Shown: positions 13,364 to 22,203 of the stretch, piece after piece
Numbering within the stretch: the first letter of the stretch is position 1
Layout: every line of letters starts with the position of its first letter
DNA from: Changshengia sp963803165
Lineage (GTDB): Bacteria > Chloroflexota > Dormibacteria > Aeolococcales > Aeolococcaceae
Length of the DNA stretch: 64,000 nucleotides
Direction: 5' to 3'
NCBI GenBank assembly: GCA_963803165.1
Contig: CAWDLK010000004.1
Coordinates: 310,001-374,000, forward strand
Notes under the pieces: model-generated
Seen by the model: the letters and a program-made list of their open reading frames with translations, nothing else
Databases searched by the model: none
What the model was told of the DNA's origin: nothing
Position numbers and translations under genes: made by a program

Positions 13364-15637
13364 ATGGCTCGGGCTCGCGGCGGCGCCAACGGCGTCGCCG
13401 CGGCGGGGGGCAGGACGCCCGCTGAGGACCTCGCCCCCGCCGCCCGCCGCCGGGCGCGCCGCGATCTCGTCCTCGGCCGCCGCCGCAAGGCGCCGCGACC
13501 CCGCCGGCCGGTGGTGCGCATCGGCCTGCTCGCCCTCGCCCTCCTCTGCACCGCGGGCGCCGGGCTCGCGGCCACCATCTACACCGGGTACAACGTCTTC
13601 CTCGGGCAGATCCCCGACGCGGCCACGGTGGCCGGGATGGAGCCCGCCATCGACACCAACGTCTACGCGTCGGACAACACCCTCATCGCCATCCTCCACC
13701 CGTCCGGCTCGTTCCATCTCCACGCCCCGCTCGACGAGATCTCCAATTACCTGCAGGAGGCGACCGTCGACGTCGAGGATCGCCACTTCTACACCGAGAG
13801 CTCCCTGGACCTGCCCCGCATCCTCGAGGCCGGCTGGGGCTACCTCCGCCACGTCCCCGCCGGCGGCGCGTCGACCATCCCCGAGCAGCTCGCCAAGATC
13901 AGCTTCCTGCAGGACAACGGCAGCCTTGCCTACAAGATCAAGGAGATCATCCTGGGGGCCGAGCTGGTGGACGACTTCTCCAAGGACCAGATCCTGGAGA
14001 TGTACCTGAACCGGATCCCCTATGGGAACCAGGCCATCGGCATCGAGACGGCGGCGGAGATCTACTTCCACGTGCCGGCCAGCAAGCTGGATCTCGCCCA
14101 GTCGGCGATGCTCGCCGGCCTCCCCCAGGCGCCCTCGGCGTACAACCCGAACCTCAACCCGGCGGCCGCCAAGCAGCGCCAGAGCGCGGTCCTGCAGGCC
14201 ATGGTGACCATGGGCAGCATCACCCAGGCCCAGGCCAACACGGCGCTCGCGGAGAAGCTCACCTATTACACATGGGAGCAGTTCGCGCCACCGACCATCA
14301 TCAACGGGGCCAACACCACCAGCTTCCTGACCTACCTCACCCAGGACTACCTTCCCGAGCTGTTCCAGGGGAACTCGTTCACCAGCCCGGGCGGCTATGA
14401 CATCTACACCACCCTCAACCTGACCGACCAGGCGCTCGCCGACCAGACCGTGGCCAGCGTCATCAACTCCAACCCCCAGTGGTTCGTGCAGCAGGGCGGC
14501 GGCGACGGCGCCCTGGTGAGCCTGGATCCCCAGACCGGGGCGATCATGGCCATGACCGGCAGCGCCAACTACGACAGCACGCTCTTCGGCCAGGACGACA
14601 TGGCGATCGGCGAGCGCCAGCCGGGCTCCACCATGAAGCTCTTCACCTACACCGACCTGATCGCGACGCGGCAGTACACCATGACCACCCAGATCTCCGA
14701 CGAGACCATGAACCTGGACGGCTGGATCCCCAAGGACTACGAGGGACCGACCTCCGGCCTGGGGTACTGCGAGCTCGAGTACTGCCTGGGCAACTCGCTC
14801 AACCTTCCCGCCGTGAGGGCCGAGTACACGGCTGGGGTCCTTCCGGTCGCCAACCTCGCCGTCGACGCCGGGGTCGCCCTGCTCCAGGGAGCCAACTTCC
14901 CGGCCTCCACCGAGTACTCCTTCACCCTGGGGACCTTCCCGGTCAGCCCGCTCGACCTCGCCGACGGGGCGGCGACCATCGCCGACCTGGGGATCCACCA
15001 CTCCCCGGCGCCGGTCGATCACATCACGGTGGCCAGCGACGGCGCTCTGGTCTTCAAGTACAACCCCGACGCCAACGCCCAGCGGGTGGTGCCGGAGAAC
15101 GTCGCCTACATCATGGACGAGACCCTCAGCGTCAACGCCTTCCGGCAGCCTGAGTTCTACGAGACCCCGCTGCTCAGCCTCCCCGGCCGCCCGGTCAGCG
15201 CCAAGACGGGTACCAGCGGGTCCGGCTACAACAACTTCGACAACTGGACGGTCGGCTGGACGCCCAACGTGCTCACCGCCGTCTGGGTGGGTGACCCGGT
15301 GGGCGAGAGCGCCCAGTTCGGCCTGAGCCGCGGTGTGACCAGCGGTATCACCGGGGCGGCGCCGATCTGGCACACGTACATGGAGGGGGTGACCGCCGGC
15401 ACTCCCGTGGTCTCGTACGCCCAGCCGTCCGACGTGTACGAGGCCGGCGGCGCCTGGTACCTGCCCGGCACCGGCCCGGACAGCGCGCTCGGCAACGGCG
15501 GCCCCATCTGCGACCCGGACTGCGCCCAGCCGCCCACGGCGTCGAATGTGCCCTTCTCGCAGCCGCAGCCCAGCCCGACCCCGACCCCGTCCGCCCCGGT
15601 GGAGACCCCGACCGCCGAGGTCCTGCCCACACCCTGA
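13364..15637 (+). CDS. Class A penicillin-binding protein (GT51 transglycosylase + transpeptidase)
   Basis: 757 residues from ATG 13364; a GTG at 13313 would add 17 residues. It has a long Arg/Pro-rich cytoplasmic tail and one transmembrane helix (VVRIGLLALALLCTAGAGLA). The GT51 domain follows with VEDRHFYTESS, GGASTIPEQLAK and YLNRIPYGNQAIGIETAA. The transpeptidase domain has SxxK at S422-K425 (PGSTMKLFTY), the SxN-like GNSLNLPA and KTGTSGSGYNN. The last 40 residues are a Pro/Thr-rich tail. It polymerises lipid II and crosslinks peptidoglycan at the outer face of the membrane. The mini membrane protein lies 78-130 bases upstream. Confidence 0.93.
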   Translation: MARARGGANGVAAAGGRTPAEDLAPAARRRARRDLVLGRRRKAPRPRRPVVRIGLLALALLCTAGAGLAATIYTGYNVFLGQIPDAATVAGMEPAIDTNVYASDNTLIAILHPSGSFHLHAPLDEISNYLQEATVDVEDRHFYTESSLDLPRILEAGWGYLRHVPAGGASTIPEQLAKISFLQDNGSLAYKIKEIILGAELVDDFSKDQILEMYLNRIPYGNQAIGIETAAEIYFHVPASKLDLAQSAMLAGLPQAPSAYNPNLNPAAAKQRQSAVLQAMVTMGSITQAQANTALAEKLTYYTWEQFAPPTIINGANTTSFLTYLTQDYLPELFQGNSFTSPGGYDIYTTLNLTDQALADQTVASVINSNPQWFVQQGGGDGALVSLDPQTGAIMAMTGSANYDSTLFGQDDMAIGERQPGSTMKLFTYTDLIATRQYTMTTQISDETMNLDGWIPKDYEGPTSGLGYCELEYCLGNSLNLPAVRAEYTAGVLPVANLAVDAGVALLQGANFPASTEYSFTLGTFPVSPLDLADGAATIADLGIHHSPAPVDHITVASDGALVFKYNPDANAQRVVPENVAYIMDETLSVNAFRQPEFYETPLLSLPGRPVSAKTGTSGSGYNNFDNWTVGWTPNVLTAVWVGDPVGESAQFGLSRGVTSGITGAAPIWHTYMEGVTAGTPVVSYAQPSDVYEAGGAWYLPGTGPDSALGNGGPICDPDCAQPPTASNVPFSQPQPSPTPTPSAPVETPTAEVLPTP

Positions 15638-15638
15638 G

Positions 15639-16475
15639 TCAGCCGCCGGGAGGGATCTCGCTCTCGTCCCCGGCCTCGGATGCGCCCCGGTGGACGGCCG
15701 CCCAGACCCCGTCGAGGTCCGCGAGCACGGGCAGGGCCGGGTCGATCCGGACCGAGGCCGGCTCCGCCTCGCCGAGGGCGGTGACCCTGATCGAGACGGC
15801 GCAGCGGACCTTGAGGGGGAGCGCGGGGGCGGAGACCTCGTCGTGGAGCGACCACCAGTAGTGTAGGGCGACGTCGTCGGCGGCCTCGAGGCTCACCGAG
15901 TAGGCATGGAGCAGAGGCGCCTCGGCGTCGTCGTCGACGTCGGCGGAGAACACGTGGAGCAGGCGCAGGAACGCGTCCCGGTCGAGGCTCACGTCGAGGG
16001 CGTCGACGCAGCGCTCGGCGATCACCGCGGGCTCCCCGAGCGGCCCCTCGGCGGAAGCGGGCCGGTCCGCCTCGGAGCCGTCCACGACATCGATGGTCGC
16101 GTCCTGCACTGCGATCTGCCCCAGCTGGGCCTCGAACTCCCCCAGGTCGAAGATGCGGGGGTGGCCCGCCAGCGGCCCCCAGCGCTCACCCCGGTCGAGG
16201 CTGTACGCGTACCCGTCGCCCAGCCGAGCCACCATGAACCGCTTCGGCGGGCCGGACCCGTAGAGGGCCACCTGGGCGCGGTCGAGCGCCCTCTCCTCGT
16301 ACTCCACCAGGGTCTCGAGGACGAGGCTGGCCGGTTCGACGGCGGTGCCCCCGTCGCCCAGCGCGAGGTTGCGCTGCTGGAACTCCACGGCCACCCGCAC
16401 GCGGCCGGTGTCGCCAATGCCTGCGCGCATCTCGTGGTAGAGGGCACCGAGGGTCAGACGCTGGTCCGGGCTCAT
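15639..16475 (-). CDS. Conserved hypothetical protein, 278 residues
   Basis: From ATG at 16473-16475 (longer frames lack support). No recognised domain. Acidic, soluble, with segments such as FQQRNLALGDGGTAVEPASL, VARLGDGYAYSLDRGERWG and LHYWWSLHDEVSAP. The last two suggest a mixed alpha/beta protein, perhaps a lipoprotein-like binding fold but with no signal peptide. It converges with the penicillin-binding protein gene (stops almost touching) and is divergent from the rhomboid gene. Confidence 0.6.
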   Translation of the reverse strand: MSPDQRLTLGALYHEMRAGIGDTGRVRVAVEFQQRNLALGDGGTAVEPASLVLETLVEYEERALDRAQVALYGSGPPKRFMVARLGDGYAYSLDRGERWGPLAGHPRIFDLGEFEAQLGQIAVQDATIDVVDGSEADRPASAEGPLGEPAVIAERCVDALDVSLDRDAFLRLLHVFSADVDDDAEAPLLHAYSVSLEAADDVALHYWWSLHDEVSAPALPLKVRCAVSIRVTALGEAEPASVRIDPALPVLADLDGVWAAVHRGASEAGDESEIPPGG

Positions 16476-16635
16476 CGGAGGGCGCGTCGGGTCGACCGGC
16501 TGCGACTCATCGCGGGTGGACGATAGCGCGCGGCGGGCCCTCCTGCCCGTGGAGAGCGGCGAGCGCCGGGTCCGCCGCGATCCGCCGCAATGGTCCCGCC
16601 GGGGATGGACCCCTCGCGCAGATAGACTGCCCTGA

Positions 16636-18003
16636 ATGGCCGAGACCACCGCCCCGGGGGAGGAGGCGCTCCCGCTCCAGCCACCAGCCCTGGCGCGCGC
16701 CGTCGCCATGGGCCTGGTGACCCGGTACCGCCTGCGCCTCGGCGACCCCCGCGACAGCCGGCTGGGGGAGATGGGCTCATCGGACTACGAGCTGGTGGCG
16801 GCGTCCTGGACCGGCCCCCGTGCCGCCCTGGTCGGCTTCTTCCAGCCGCCGGAGGACCCCGCCGCGCAGGTCGCCGACCTTCACCGCCGCATCGGGGCGG
16901 CGCTCCGCTGGGGCGACGCCCGGCTCCGCCTCCAGCCGGCAGCCCGGTGCGACATCCTGCTGGTGGCCCTGTCGCCGGTGGGCGCCCAGCTGCCCCCGCC
17001 CGCCCATCCCGCCGTCCAGGTGAGCGTGATCTGGGCGGACGTCGACCGGGGCGAGGCCGCCGCCCTGCTGCCTCCGGTGCCGGGCCTCCCCGGTGTGGGT
17101 GAGATCAGGGCGGCGGCACGAGCGCTGCGGAGCGGCACCGAGGCACCGACCCTGGCGGCCGTCGACCTCGCCGAGCGCGAGGCGGTCCACGGCGGCTACG
17201 TGGCTCCGGTGCGGCGCGCCCTGGTCGCCACCCCGCGCCTCACCTACGCCCTGGTGGCGACGTTCGTGGTGGTGTTCCTCATCGAGAACACCGTGTACAA
17301 CCAGTACGAGAACGGCTACCTCGGGGTCGGCGGCATCGGGCTGGGGCTGAGCTTCCTGGGTCAGAACGGCAGCGACTGGTGGCGATTCCTGAGCACCGCG
17401 TTCCTCCACGTGCCCGGCCTCTTCGGGAGCGGCACCGGTATCACCTCGTACCTCTCCCTCCACCTGCTGGTCAACTGCTACTCGACGGTCATCCTGGGCC
17501 GCATCGTCGAGCCCATGTACGGGCGGATCACGATGCTGGCGACCTTCGTCGGCGCGGCATTCGCCGCCAGCGCGGTCAGCGCGCTCGCCTACACCCTTGG
17601 CCTCCCGGGCTCCAGCTACGAGTTCGTGGGCGCCTCGGGCGGCCTGATGGGGCTGCTCGGCCTGGTCCTGGTCCTCGGCCGCGTCCAGGGACGGAACGTC
17701 CCCGCCGGCCTGGCCCAGACGCTGCGCCAGTGGGTGCTCCTCTCCCTGGTGTTCACCGTGATCATCGGCTTCACCTTCTCCAGCCTGATCAACAACTACG
17801 CCCACCTGGGCGGCTTCGCGGCCGGAGCCCTGATCGGCCTGGTCATACCCCCGGTGCGCGCGATCGGCGGCAACGACCTGGCCACCTGGCAGAAGGCGGC
17901 GCTGATCACGATCATCGCGGTGGGCGCGCTGGCCATGCTCTTCGCCGTGGTCAACTTTGCCCAGTTCCTCGCCAACCCGGGACCGCTCGCCTCCGGCGCT
18001 TGA
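16636..18003 (+). CDS. Rhomboid-family intramembrane serine protease with N-terminal extension
   Basis: 455 residues from ATG 16636, seven bases after TAGACT. The first ~195 residues are soluble with no domain I recognise. The C-terminal half has six or seven membrane helices with the rhomboid serine in FVGASGGLMG (Ser334) and the catalytic His in NNYAHLGGFAAG (His390). Asn in the first helices (LLVNCY) fits the oxyanion position. It would cleave transmembrane segments of partner proteins within the bilayer. The large N-terminal domain could recruit substrates. Confidence 0.88.
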   Translation: MAETTAPGEEALPLQPPALARAVAMGLVTRYRLRLGDPRDSRLGEMGSSDYELVAASWTGPRAALVGFFQPPEDPAAQVADLHRRIGAALRWGDARLRLQPAARCDILLVALSPVGAQLPPPAHPAVQVSVIWADVDRGEAAALLPPVPGLPGVGEIRAAARALRSGTEAPTLAAVDLAEREAVHGGYVAPVRRALVATPRLTYALVATFVVVFLIENTVYNQYENGYLGVGGIGLGLSFLGQNGSDWWRFLSTAFLHVPGLFGSGTGITSYLSLHLLVNCYSTVILGRIVEPMYGRITMLATFVGAAFAASAVSALAYTLGLPGSSYEFVGASGGLMGLLGLVLVLGRVQGRNVPAGLAQTLRQWVLLSLVFTVIIGFTFSSLINNYAHLGGFAAGALIGLVIPPVRAIGGNDLATWQKAALITIIAVGALAMLFAVVNFAQFLANPGPLASGA

Positions 18004-18022
18004 CCCGGGGCGACGACCTCGA

Positions 18023-18361
18023 TCAGCCGACCTGGGCCCGGGTCGACGTCCACAGCCCCTCGAGGTCGTAGAAGACCCGCTCCCCGGGCAGGAACACGTG
18101 GGCGATCACCGAGTCGAAGTCGGCGCACGCCCAGGAAGCATCCCGCAACCCGGCGACGTGGAGGGGACGGACGCCGGCCGCTCGGCACGCCTCCTCGATA
18201 CTGTCAACAATGGCCCGAACCTGCCGGTCGGTGTCCCCCTCGCAGACCACGAAGAAGTCGGCGATGGTGGTCCTGCCGCGCAGGTCGATGGTGACGATGT
18301 CGCGCGCCTTCTTGTCGGCGGCGGCGGCGCTGACCACCTCCACCAGCTCCTCGGGCGTCAT
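18023..18361 (-). CDS. rsfS: Ribosomal silencing factor RsfS
   Basis: 112 residues from ATG 18359-18361 (a TTG two codons upstream is possible). Motifs KKARDIVTIDLRGRTTIADFFVVCEG and HVFLPGERVFYDLEGLW are diagnostic, including the D-F-V core. RsfS binds uL14 and blocks subunit joining when nutrients are short. It follows nadD in the same direction with an 87-base gap and its own -10 candidate (CATAAT, nine bases before the ATG). Confidence 0.93.
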   Translation of the reverse strand: MTPEELVEVVSAAAADKKARDIVTIDLRGRTTIADFFVVCEGDTDRQVRAIVDSIEEACRAAGVRPLHVAGLRDASWACADFDSVIAHVFLPGERVFYDLEGLWTSTRAQVG

Positions 18362-18448
18362 CGGCAATCGATTATGACATCGGTGCGGTCACGGACCGGA
18401 CGCGGGTCCGGCGGGCGACGCTCCCGGGCAGGCGACGGGCGGGCGGGC

Positions 18449-19048
18449 TCAGCGATAGAGCCCACGCTCCGCGATGATGGCGGCGACCGCGGGGCTCACC
18501 AGGCCCTCCAAGGGCTCCCCGGCGAGCACCCGGCGGCGGATCTCGGTCGCGGAGACGTCCGGGGAGTCGATGCCCACCACCCGGGTGCGCTCGGGGTGAA
18601 AGCCCAGGCCGATCGCCTCCGGGTGGTGGATGGGGGCCTCGCCCGCCCGGTTGACGAGGACGAAGTGGTAGCGGCTCAGAAGCTCCTCGAAGTCGTGCCA
18701 GCTCGGGGTCTGGCGGGCGGCGTCGGCTCCCAGCACCACCCAGAGCTGGGTCGCAGGCTCAGCCGCGGCGAGGTCGCGCATGGTGTCCACCGTGTAGGAG
18801 GGCCCGTCGCGCCGCAGCTCCAGGTCGAGGATGGCGATCCGCGGCCGGCCCTCCACCCCGGCGCGGCACATCGCCAGCCTGTCGGCGGAACTCGCGACCA
18901 CCGTCCCGTGGAGGGGCGGGAGCCCGGCCGGCACCACCCAGGTCTCGTCGGCGAGGACGCCGTCCCGGGCCTGCTCGGCGACCGCCAGGTGACCCAGGTG
19001 GAAGGGATCGAAGGTGCCGCCGAAGACGGCGACCCGCGAGACCGGCAT
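18449..19048 (-). CDS. nadD: Nicotinate-nucleotide adenylyltransferase
   Basis: 199 residues. The nucleotidyltransferase signature GGTFDPFHLGHLAVAE opens the protein, LGADAARQTPSWHDFEELL lies mid-protein and SATEIRRRVLAG (the ISxTxxR-type motif) near the end. It makes deamido-NAD from nicotinate mononucleotide and ATP. The ATG overlaps the obg stop by one base (TGATG), so it is translationally coupled to obg; obg-nadD-rsfS is a conserved order. Confidence 0.95.
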   Translation of the reverse strand: MPVSRVAVFGGTFDPFHLGHLAVAEQARDGVLADETWVVPAGLPPLHGTVVASSADRLAMCRAGVEGRPRIAILDLELRRDGPSYTVDTMRDLAAAEPATQLWVVLGADAARQTPSWHDFEELLSRYHFVLVNRAGEAPIHHPEAIGLGFHPERTRVVGIDSPDVSATEIRRRVLAGEPLEGLVSPAVAAIIAERGLYR

Positions 19049-20382
19049 CAGCGCGCCCGGCGCGCAGTCCGGGGCGGGGGCACCGCCGGATCAGCGCGAT
19101 AGGAGAACTCCGCCGAGCCGATGCGGACGGTGTCGCCGTCGCGGCAGCCGGCTGCCGCGAGAGCCGCGTCGACACCGGCCGCGGCCATCCTCCGCTGCAG
19201 GATCGCGACCGCCTCATCCTCGTCGAGGTCGGTGCGCTCGACGAGTCGCTCGATCGTCGCGCCGCTGACGCGGTAGGCACCGTCCGGCTCCCGCTCGACG
19301 TGCGGAGGCGCCGCCGGCGGGCTGGGAACATGGCGATAGACGCGATGCCCTCCCCCCGTGGCCGGATCCGGCTCGGGCGACGTCACGGCGGCCGCGCGCC
19401 TCGCCTCGGCGGCGAGCTCCGCCGCCGCCACCAGCAGGGCCTGGGTGCCGATCCGGCCGGCGGCGCTGATCGAATGAGCGCGGGGCAGCTCGGCGGCCAG
19501 CTCGGCCGCGGCCGCCGCCCCTCCGGCCAGGTCGACCTTGTTGAGGGCCAGGAGCGTGGGCCGGGCCGCGAGCTGGAGGCTGAAGGCGCGGAGCTCCCCC
19601 TCGACCTGCCGGAGGGCTCCCCTCGCCTCCGCGGCCCCGGCGGCGCAGTCGACGACGTGGATGAGCACCCTGGTGCGCTCCAGGTGACGGAGGAACTCGG
19701 TGCCCAATCCAGCTCCGAGGTGGGCGCCCTCGATGAGGCCGGGCACATCGGCGAGGATCAGGGTCCGCCCACCCTCCAGCTCGGCGACGCCGAGATTGGG
19801 GTGGAGGGTGGTGAAGGGGTAGGCGGCGACCTTGGGCCGGGCCCCGGTGAGCGCGGCCAGCAGCGTCGACTTGCCGGCGTTGGGCAGCCCGACCAGGCCG
19901 ACGTCGGCGATCAGCTTGAGCTCCAGCCGGATGCGCCTGCCCCCGCCCGGATCGCCCAGCTCCCCGACGCGGGGGGCCTGCCGGGCGGCGCTCGCGAAGT
20001 GGACGTTGCCGCGGCCGCCCCGGCCTCCGGCGGCCACCACGAGCCGCTCGCCAGGGCGCGCGAGGTCGCCGATCACCTCTCCATCCTCGGCGTCCGTGAC
20101 CACGGTGCCGGCGGGCACGGGCAGCACCAGGTCGGCTCCGTCGGCTCCCGATCGCTGGGTACCGCCGCCCGGGCGCCCGTCGGGAGCGCGGAAGCGGCGG
20201 CGTTCGCGGTAGCGGCCGAGGCTGCTCTCCGAGGGTTCGACGGTGAGCACCACGCTCCCTCCGCGCCCCCCGTCACCACCGTCGGGGCCCCCCCGGGGCA
20301 CGTACTTCTCGCGACGAAAGCTGACCGCGCCGCGCCCGCCGGCGCCGGCGACGACCTCGAGGGTCACCTCATCGAGGAACAC
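19048..20382 (-). CDS. obg: Ribosome-assembly GTPase Obg/CgtA
   Basis: 444 residues with all three domains: glycine-rich Obg fold at the N-terminus (FLDEVTLEVVAGAGGRGAVS, GGRGGRGNVHFA), GTPase with G1 GLPNAGKS, G3 DVPGLIEGAH, G4 NKVDLAG, and a C-terminal OCT domain (YRVSGATIERLVERTD). It acts in late 50S assembly and stress signalling. Between the GTPase and OCT domains is an Ala/Pro-rich linker. Encoded directly after rpmA, before nadD. Confidence 0.96.
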   Translation of the reverse strand: MFLDEVTLEVVAGAGGRGAVSFRREKYVPRGGPDGGDGGRGGSVVLTVEPSESSLGRYRERRRFRAPDGRPGGGTQRSGADGADLVLPVPAGTVVTDAEDGEVIGDLARPGERLVVAAGGRGGRGNVHFASAARQAPRVGELGDPGGGRRIRLELKLIADVGLVGLPNAGKSTLLAALTGARPKVAAYPFTTLHPNLGVAELEGGRTLILADVPGLIEGAHLGAGLGTEFLRHLERTRVLIHVVDCAAGAAEARGALRQVEGELRAFSLQLAARPTLLALNKVDLAGGAAAAAELAAELPRAHSISAAGRIGTQALLVAAAELAAEARRAAAVTSPEPDPATGGGHRVYRHVPSPPAAPPHVEREPDGAYRVSGATIERLVERTDLDEDEAVAILQRRMAAAGVDAALAAAGCRDGDTVRIGSAEFSYRADPAVPPPRTARRAR

Positions 20383-20433
20383 GGTTCACGCCCCGCTCAG
20401 CCGCGACCCGAGCCTCGGCGCGATGCCGAGGCG

Positions 20434-20811
20434 TCAGCCAGCCGCCCCGGCGGCCTCGGTCGCGCGCGACGCACCACGGCCGGCCTTGGCCGCGGCGGGG
20501 GCGACCGCCTCGTCGGCCTCCCTGGACGTGCCCACCTCCGCCGCCACGTGCAGCACCGGCAGCGCCACCACGCGGGCGCGGGTGCGGTCGCCGCCCTCGT
20601 GGTCGTAGGCGACGAGGCCGCTGGCGAGGGCAAAGAGGGTGTGGTCACGGCCCACCCCGACCTTGTCGCCGGCGACGATCCGCGTCCCCCTCTGCCGCAC
20701 CAGGATGGTGCCGGCGAGCACCAGGGAACCGTCGCCGCGCTTGACGCCCAGTCGCTTGGAGTTGGAGTCCCGGCCGTTGCGGGAGCTGCCCCCACCTTTC
20801 TTGTGAGCCAT
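20434..20811 (-). CDS. rpmA: 50S ribosomal protein L27 (bL27) with C-terminal extension
   Basis: 125 residues versus about 85 in most bacteria. The N-terminus MAHKKGGGSSRNGRDSNSKR reaches the peptidyl-transferase centre and starts directly with AHKKG, so no leader cleavage is required as in Firmicutes. The globular body is normal (TILVRQRGTRIVAGDKVGVG, DHTLFALASGLV). The last ~35 residues are Ala-rich and absent from standard L27. Two bases separate it from the rplU stop. Confidence 0.94.
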   Translation of the reverse strand: MAHKKGGGSSRNGRDSNSKRLGVKRGDGSLVLAGTILVRQRGTRIVAGDKVGVGRDHTLFALASGLVAYDHEGGDRTRARVVALPVLHVAAEVGTSREADEAVAPAAAKAGRGASRATEAAGAAG

Positions 20812-20813
20812 CT

Positions 20814-21500
20814 CTACTCTCCCGCCTCCGGCTCCCCGCCGGTGCGCCCGACCCGTCGCTTCCGGGTGGCCGGGGCGGCGGACGAAGGAGCCGGCTGCTG
20901 GGGCTCCGCCGCCTGCCCCTCGGCGGCCGCGGCCGGCTTCCGGGTGCGCCGCACAGGCCGCGGCGTGGCCACCTCGGCCTCGACAGGAGGGCTGACCTCC
21001 GCGGGGGCCTCGGTGATGGCGGGAGCCTCGACCGCGTCCCCCGCCGCGGGGGCCGAACCGGCGGCACGCCGCCGGCGACGAACCGGGGGCTCGGGCTCCG
21101 CGACGGCTTCCTCGGCAGCCCGGGGCACGGCTGGGAACTCCGCCACCGGCGGCCTCTCCAGCTCCACGGCCTCGGGGAGCGGCTCGCCACTCGCGACGAA
21201 CCGGTCCACCACCAGCTCGGTCAGCTCGGCGCGGAACCCCAGGGTCCGGCGGTGCCGTTTCTTGGGCTTGAAGGTGAAGACCCGGATCTTGGGGCCACGG
21301 CGATGCGCGGCGACCGTGGCGGCGACGCGCACCCCCTCCAGGCTCGCCGCGTCGACCGCAACGCCATCGGCGTCGGAGAGGAGCAGCACCGGCGCCAGCC
21401 CGACCACCGCTCCGATCTCGGAGTGGAGACGATCGACCACGAGCCGGTCACCCGGCGAGACGCGGTACTGATGCCCGCCGTGCCGCACGACGGCGTACAT
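20814..21500 (-). CDS. rplU: 50S ribosomal protein L21 (bL21) with long charged tail
   Basis: 228 residues from ATG 21498-21500 (GGAG nine bases upstream); an in-frame ATG at 21554 would add 18 residues. The first ~100 residues are L21: MYAVVRHGGHQYRVSPGDRL through IRVFTFKPKKRHRRTLGFR. The remaining ~125 residues are an Ala/Pro/Glu/Arg tail with basic clusters (VRRRRRAAG, TRKRRVGRTGG), likely disordered and on the ribosome surface. First gene of the rplU-rpmA-obg-nadD cluster. Confidence 0.92.
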   Translation of the reverse strand: MYAVVRHGGHQYRVSPGDRLVVDRLHSEIGAVVGLAPVLLLSDADGVAVDAASLEGVRVAATVAAHRRGPKIRVFTFKPKKRHRRTLGFRAELTELVVDRFVASGEPLPEAVELERPPVAEFPAVPRAAEEAVAEPEPPVRRRRRAAGSAPAAGDAVEAPAITEAPAEVSPPVEAEVATPRPVRRTRKPAAAAEGQAAEPQQPAPSSAAPATRKRRVGRTGGEPEAGE

Positions 21501-21721
21501 GGCCGGAGGCTCCGCATCGCGCCGGGAGGCGCCCGATTTGTCTGGTGCGTTCATCGCTCGGTGGCAACAGCTGACATGATCATGGATCCTCCGCGCCCGC
21601 GACGCGGAAGAGGCCCATCGACGGACAGGCCGATGAGCACGGCGACCCGTGCTGCGGAGGCAGGATACCAGATGCCCGAGCGGCCTTGGACGGCCTCCCC
21701 GCATCGGCGCATAATCCCCGC

Positions 21722-21740
21722 ACCCGGGCTCCGCCCGGGT
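21722..21740. promoter_or_regulatory. Perfect inverted repeat upstream of the DUF4190-like gene
   Basis: ACCCGGGC-TCC-GCCCGGGT: 8-bp arms, 3-base loop, ending 24 bases before the ATG at 21765. No T run follows, so it is more likely an operator or leader hairpin than a terminator. It lies in the divergent gap to rplU. Confidence 0.4.
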
Positions 21741-21764
21741 CGCTGCCGGTGCTCGGGAGAGACG

Positions 21765-22190
21765 ATGGGCGGCTCCGACAACCCCGCAGTCCCGGACCCC
21801 ACCGGGGACCCGCCGCCGCCCGTGCCCGACTCCCAGGGCCCGCCGGCCCCCTACGGGTACGCCCAGCCCGCGTATCCCTACGGTGGCCCACCGCCGTACG
21901 ACCAGCCCTTCCCCTACCAGCAGACGGGAAACGGCGTGGCCCTCACCTCGATGGTGCTCGGCCTGGTCGGGGTGGTGCTCTCCTGGCTCCCGATCTTCGA
22001 CTTCGTGTTCGCCGTCCTGGCCATCGTCTTCGGCACCCTCGGCATCTCCAGCGCCGACCGCCGCGGCGGCGCCGGCAAGGGGATGGCCGTCGCGGGAGTG
22101 GTCCTCGGCGTGGTCACTCTGGCGATCAGCATCGCCATGTGGGTCTTCATCTACGCGACCCTGAACTCCTGCTACGGCGCCGGCTGCTAG
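21765..22190 (+). CDS. DUF4190-like membrane protein with Pro/Tyr-rich N-terminus
   Basis: 141 residues from ATG 21765 with GGGAGAG upstream. The first 55 residues are Pro/Gly/Tyr-rich (PYGYAQPAYPYGGPPPY), typical of disordered cytoplasmic tails. Two hydrophobic hairpins follow (TSMVLGLVGVVLSWLPIFDF, GMAVAGVVLGVVTLAISIAM), with GISSADRRGGAGKG between them as in DUF4190. Function unknown; such proteins occur near division and envelope genes. It is followed by a paralogue 13 bases downstream. Confidence 0.75.
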   Translation: MGGSDNPAVPDPTGDPPPPVPDSQGPPAPYGYAQPAYPYGGPPPYDQPFPYQQTGNGVALTSMVLGLVGVVLSWLPIFDFVFAVLAIVFGTLGISSADRRGGAGKGMAVAGVVLGVVTLAISIAMWVFIYATLNSCYGAGC

Positions 22191-22203
22191 GCTGGCTGGC
22201 GTC

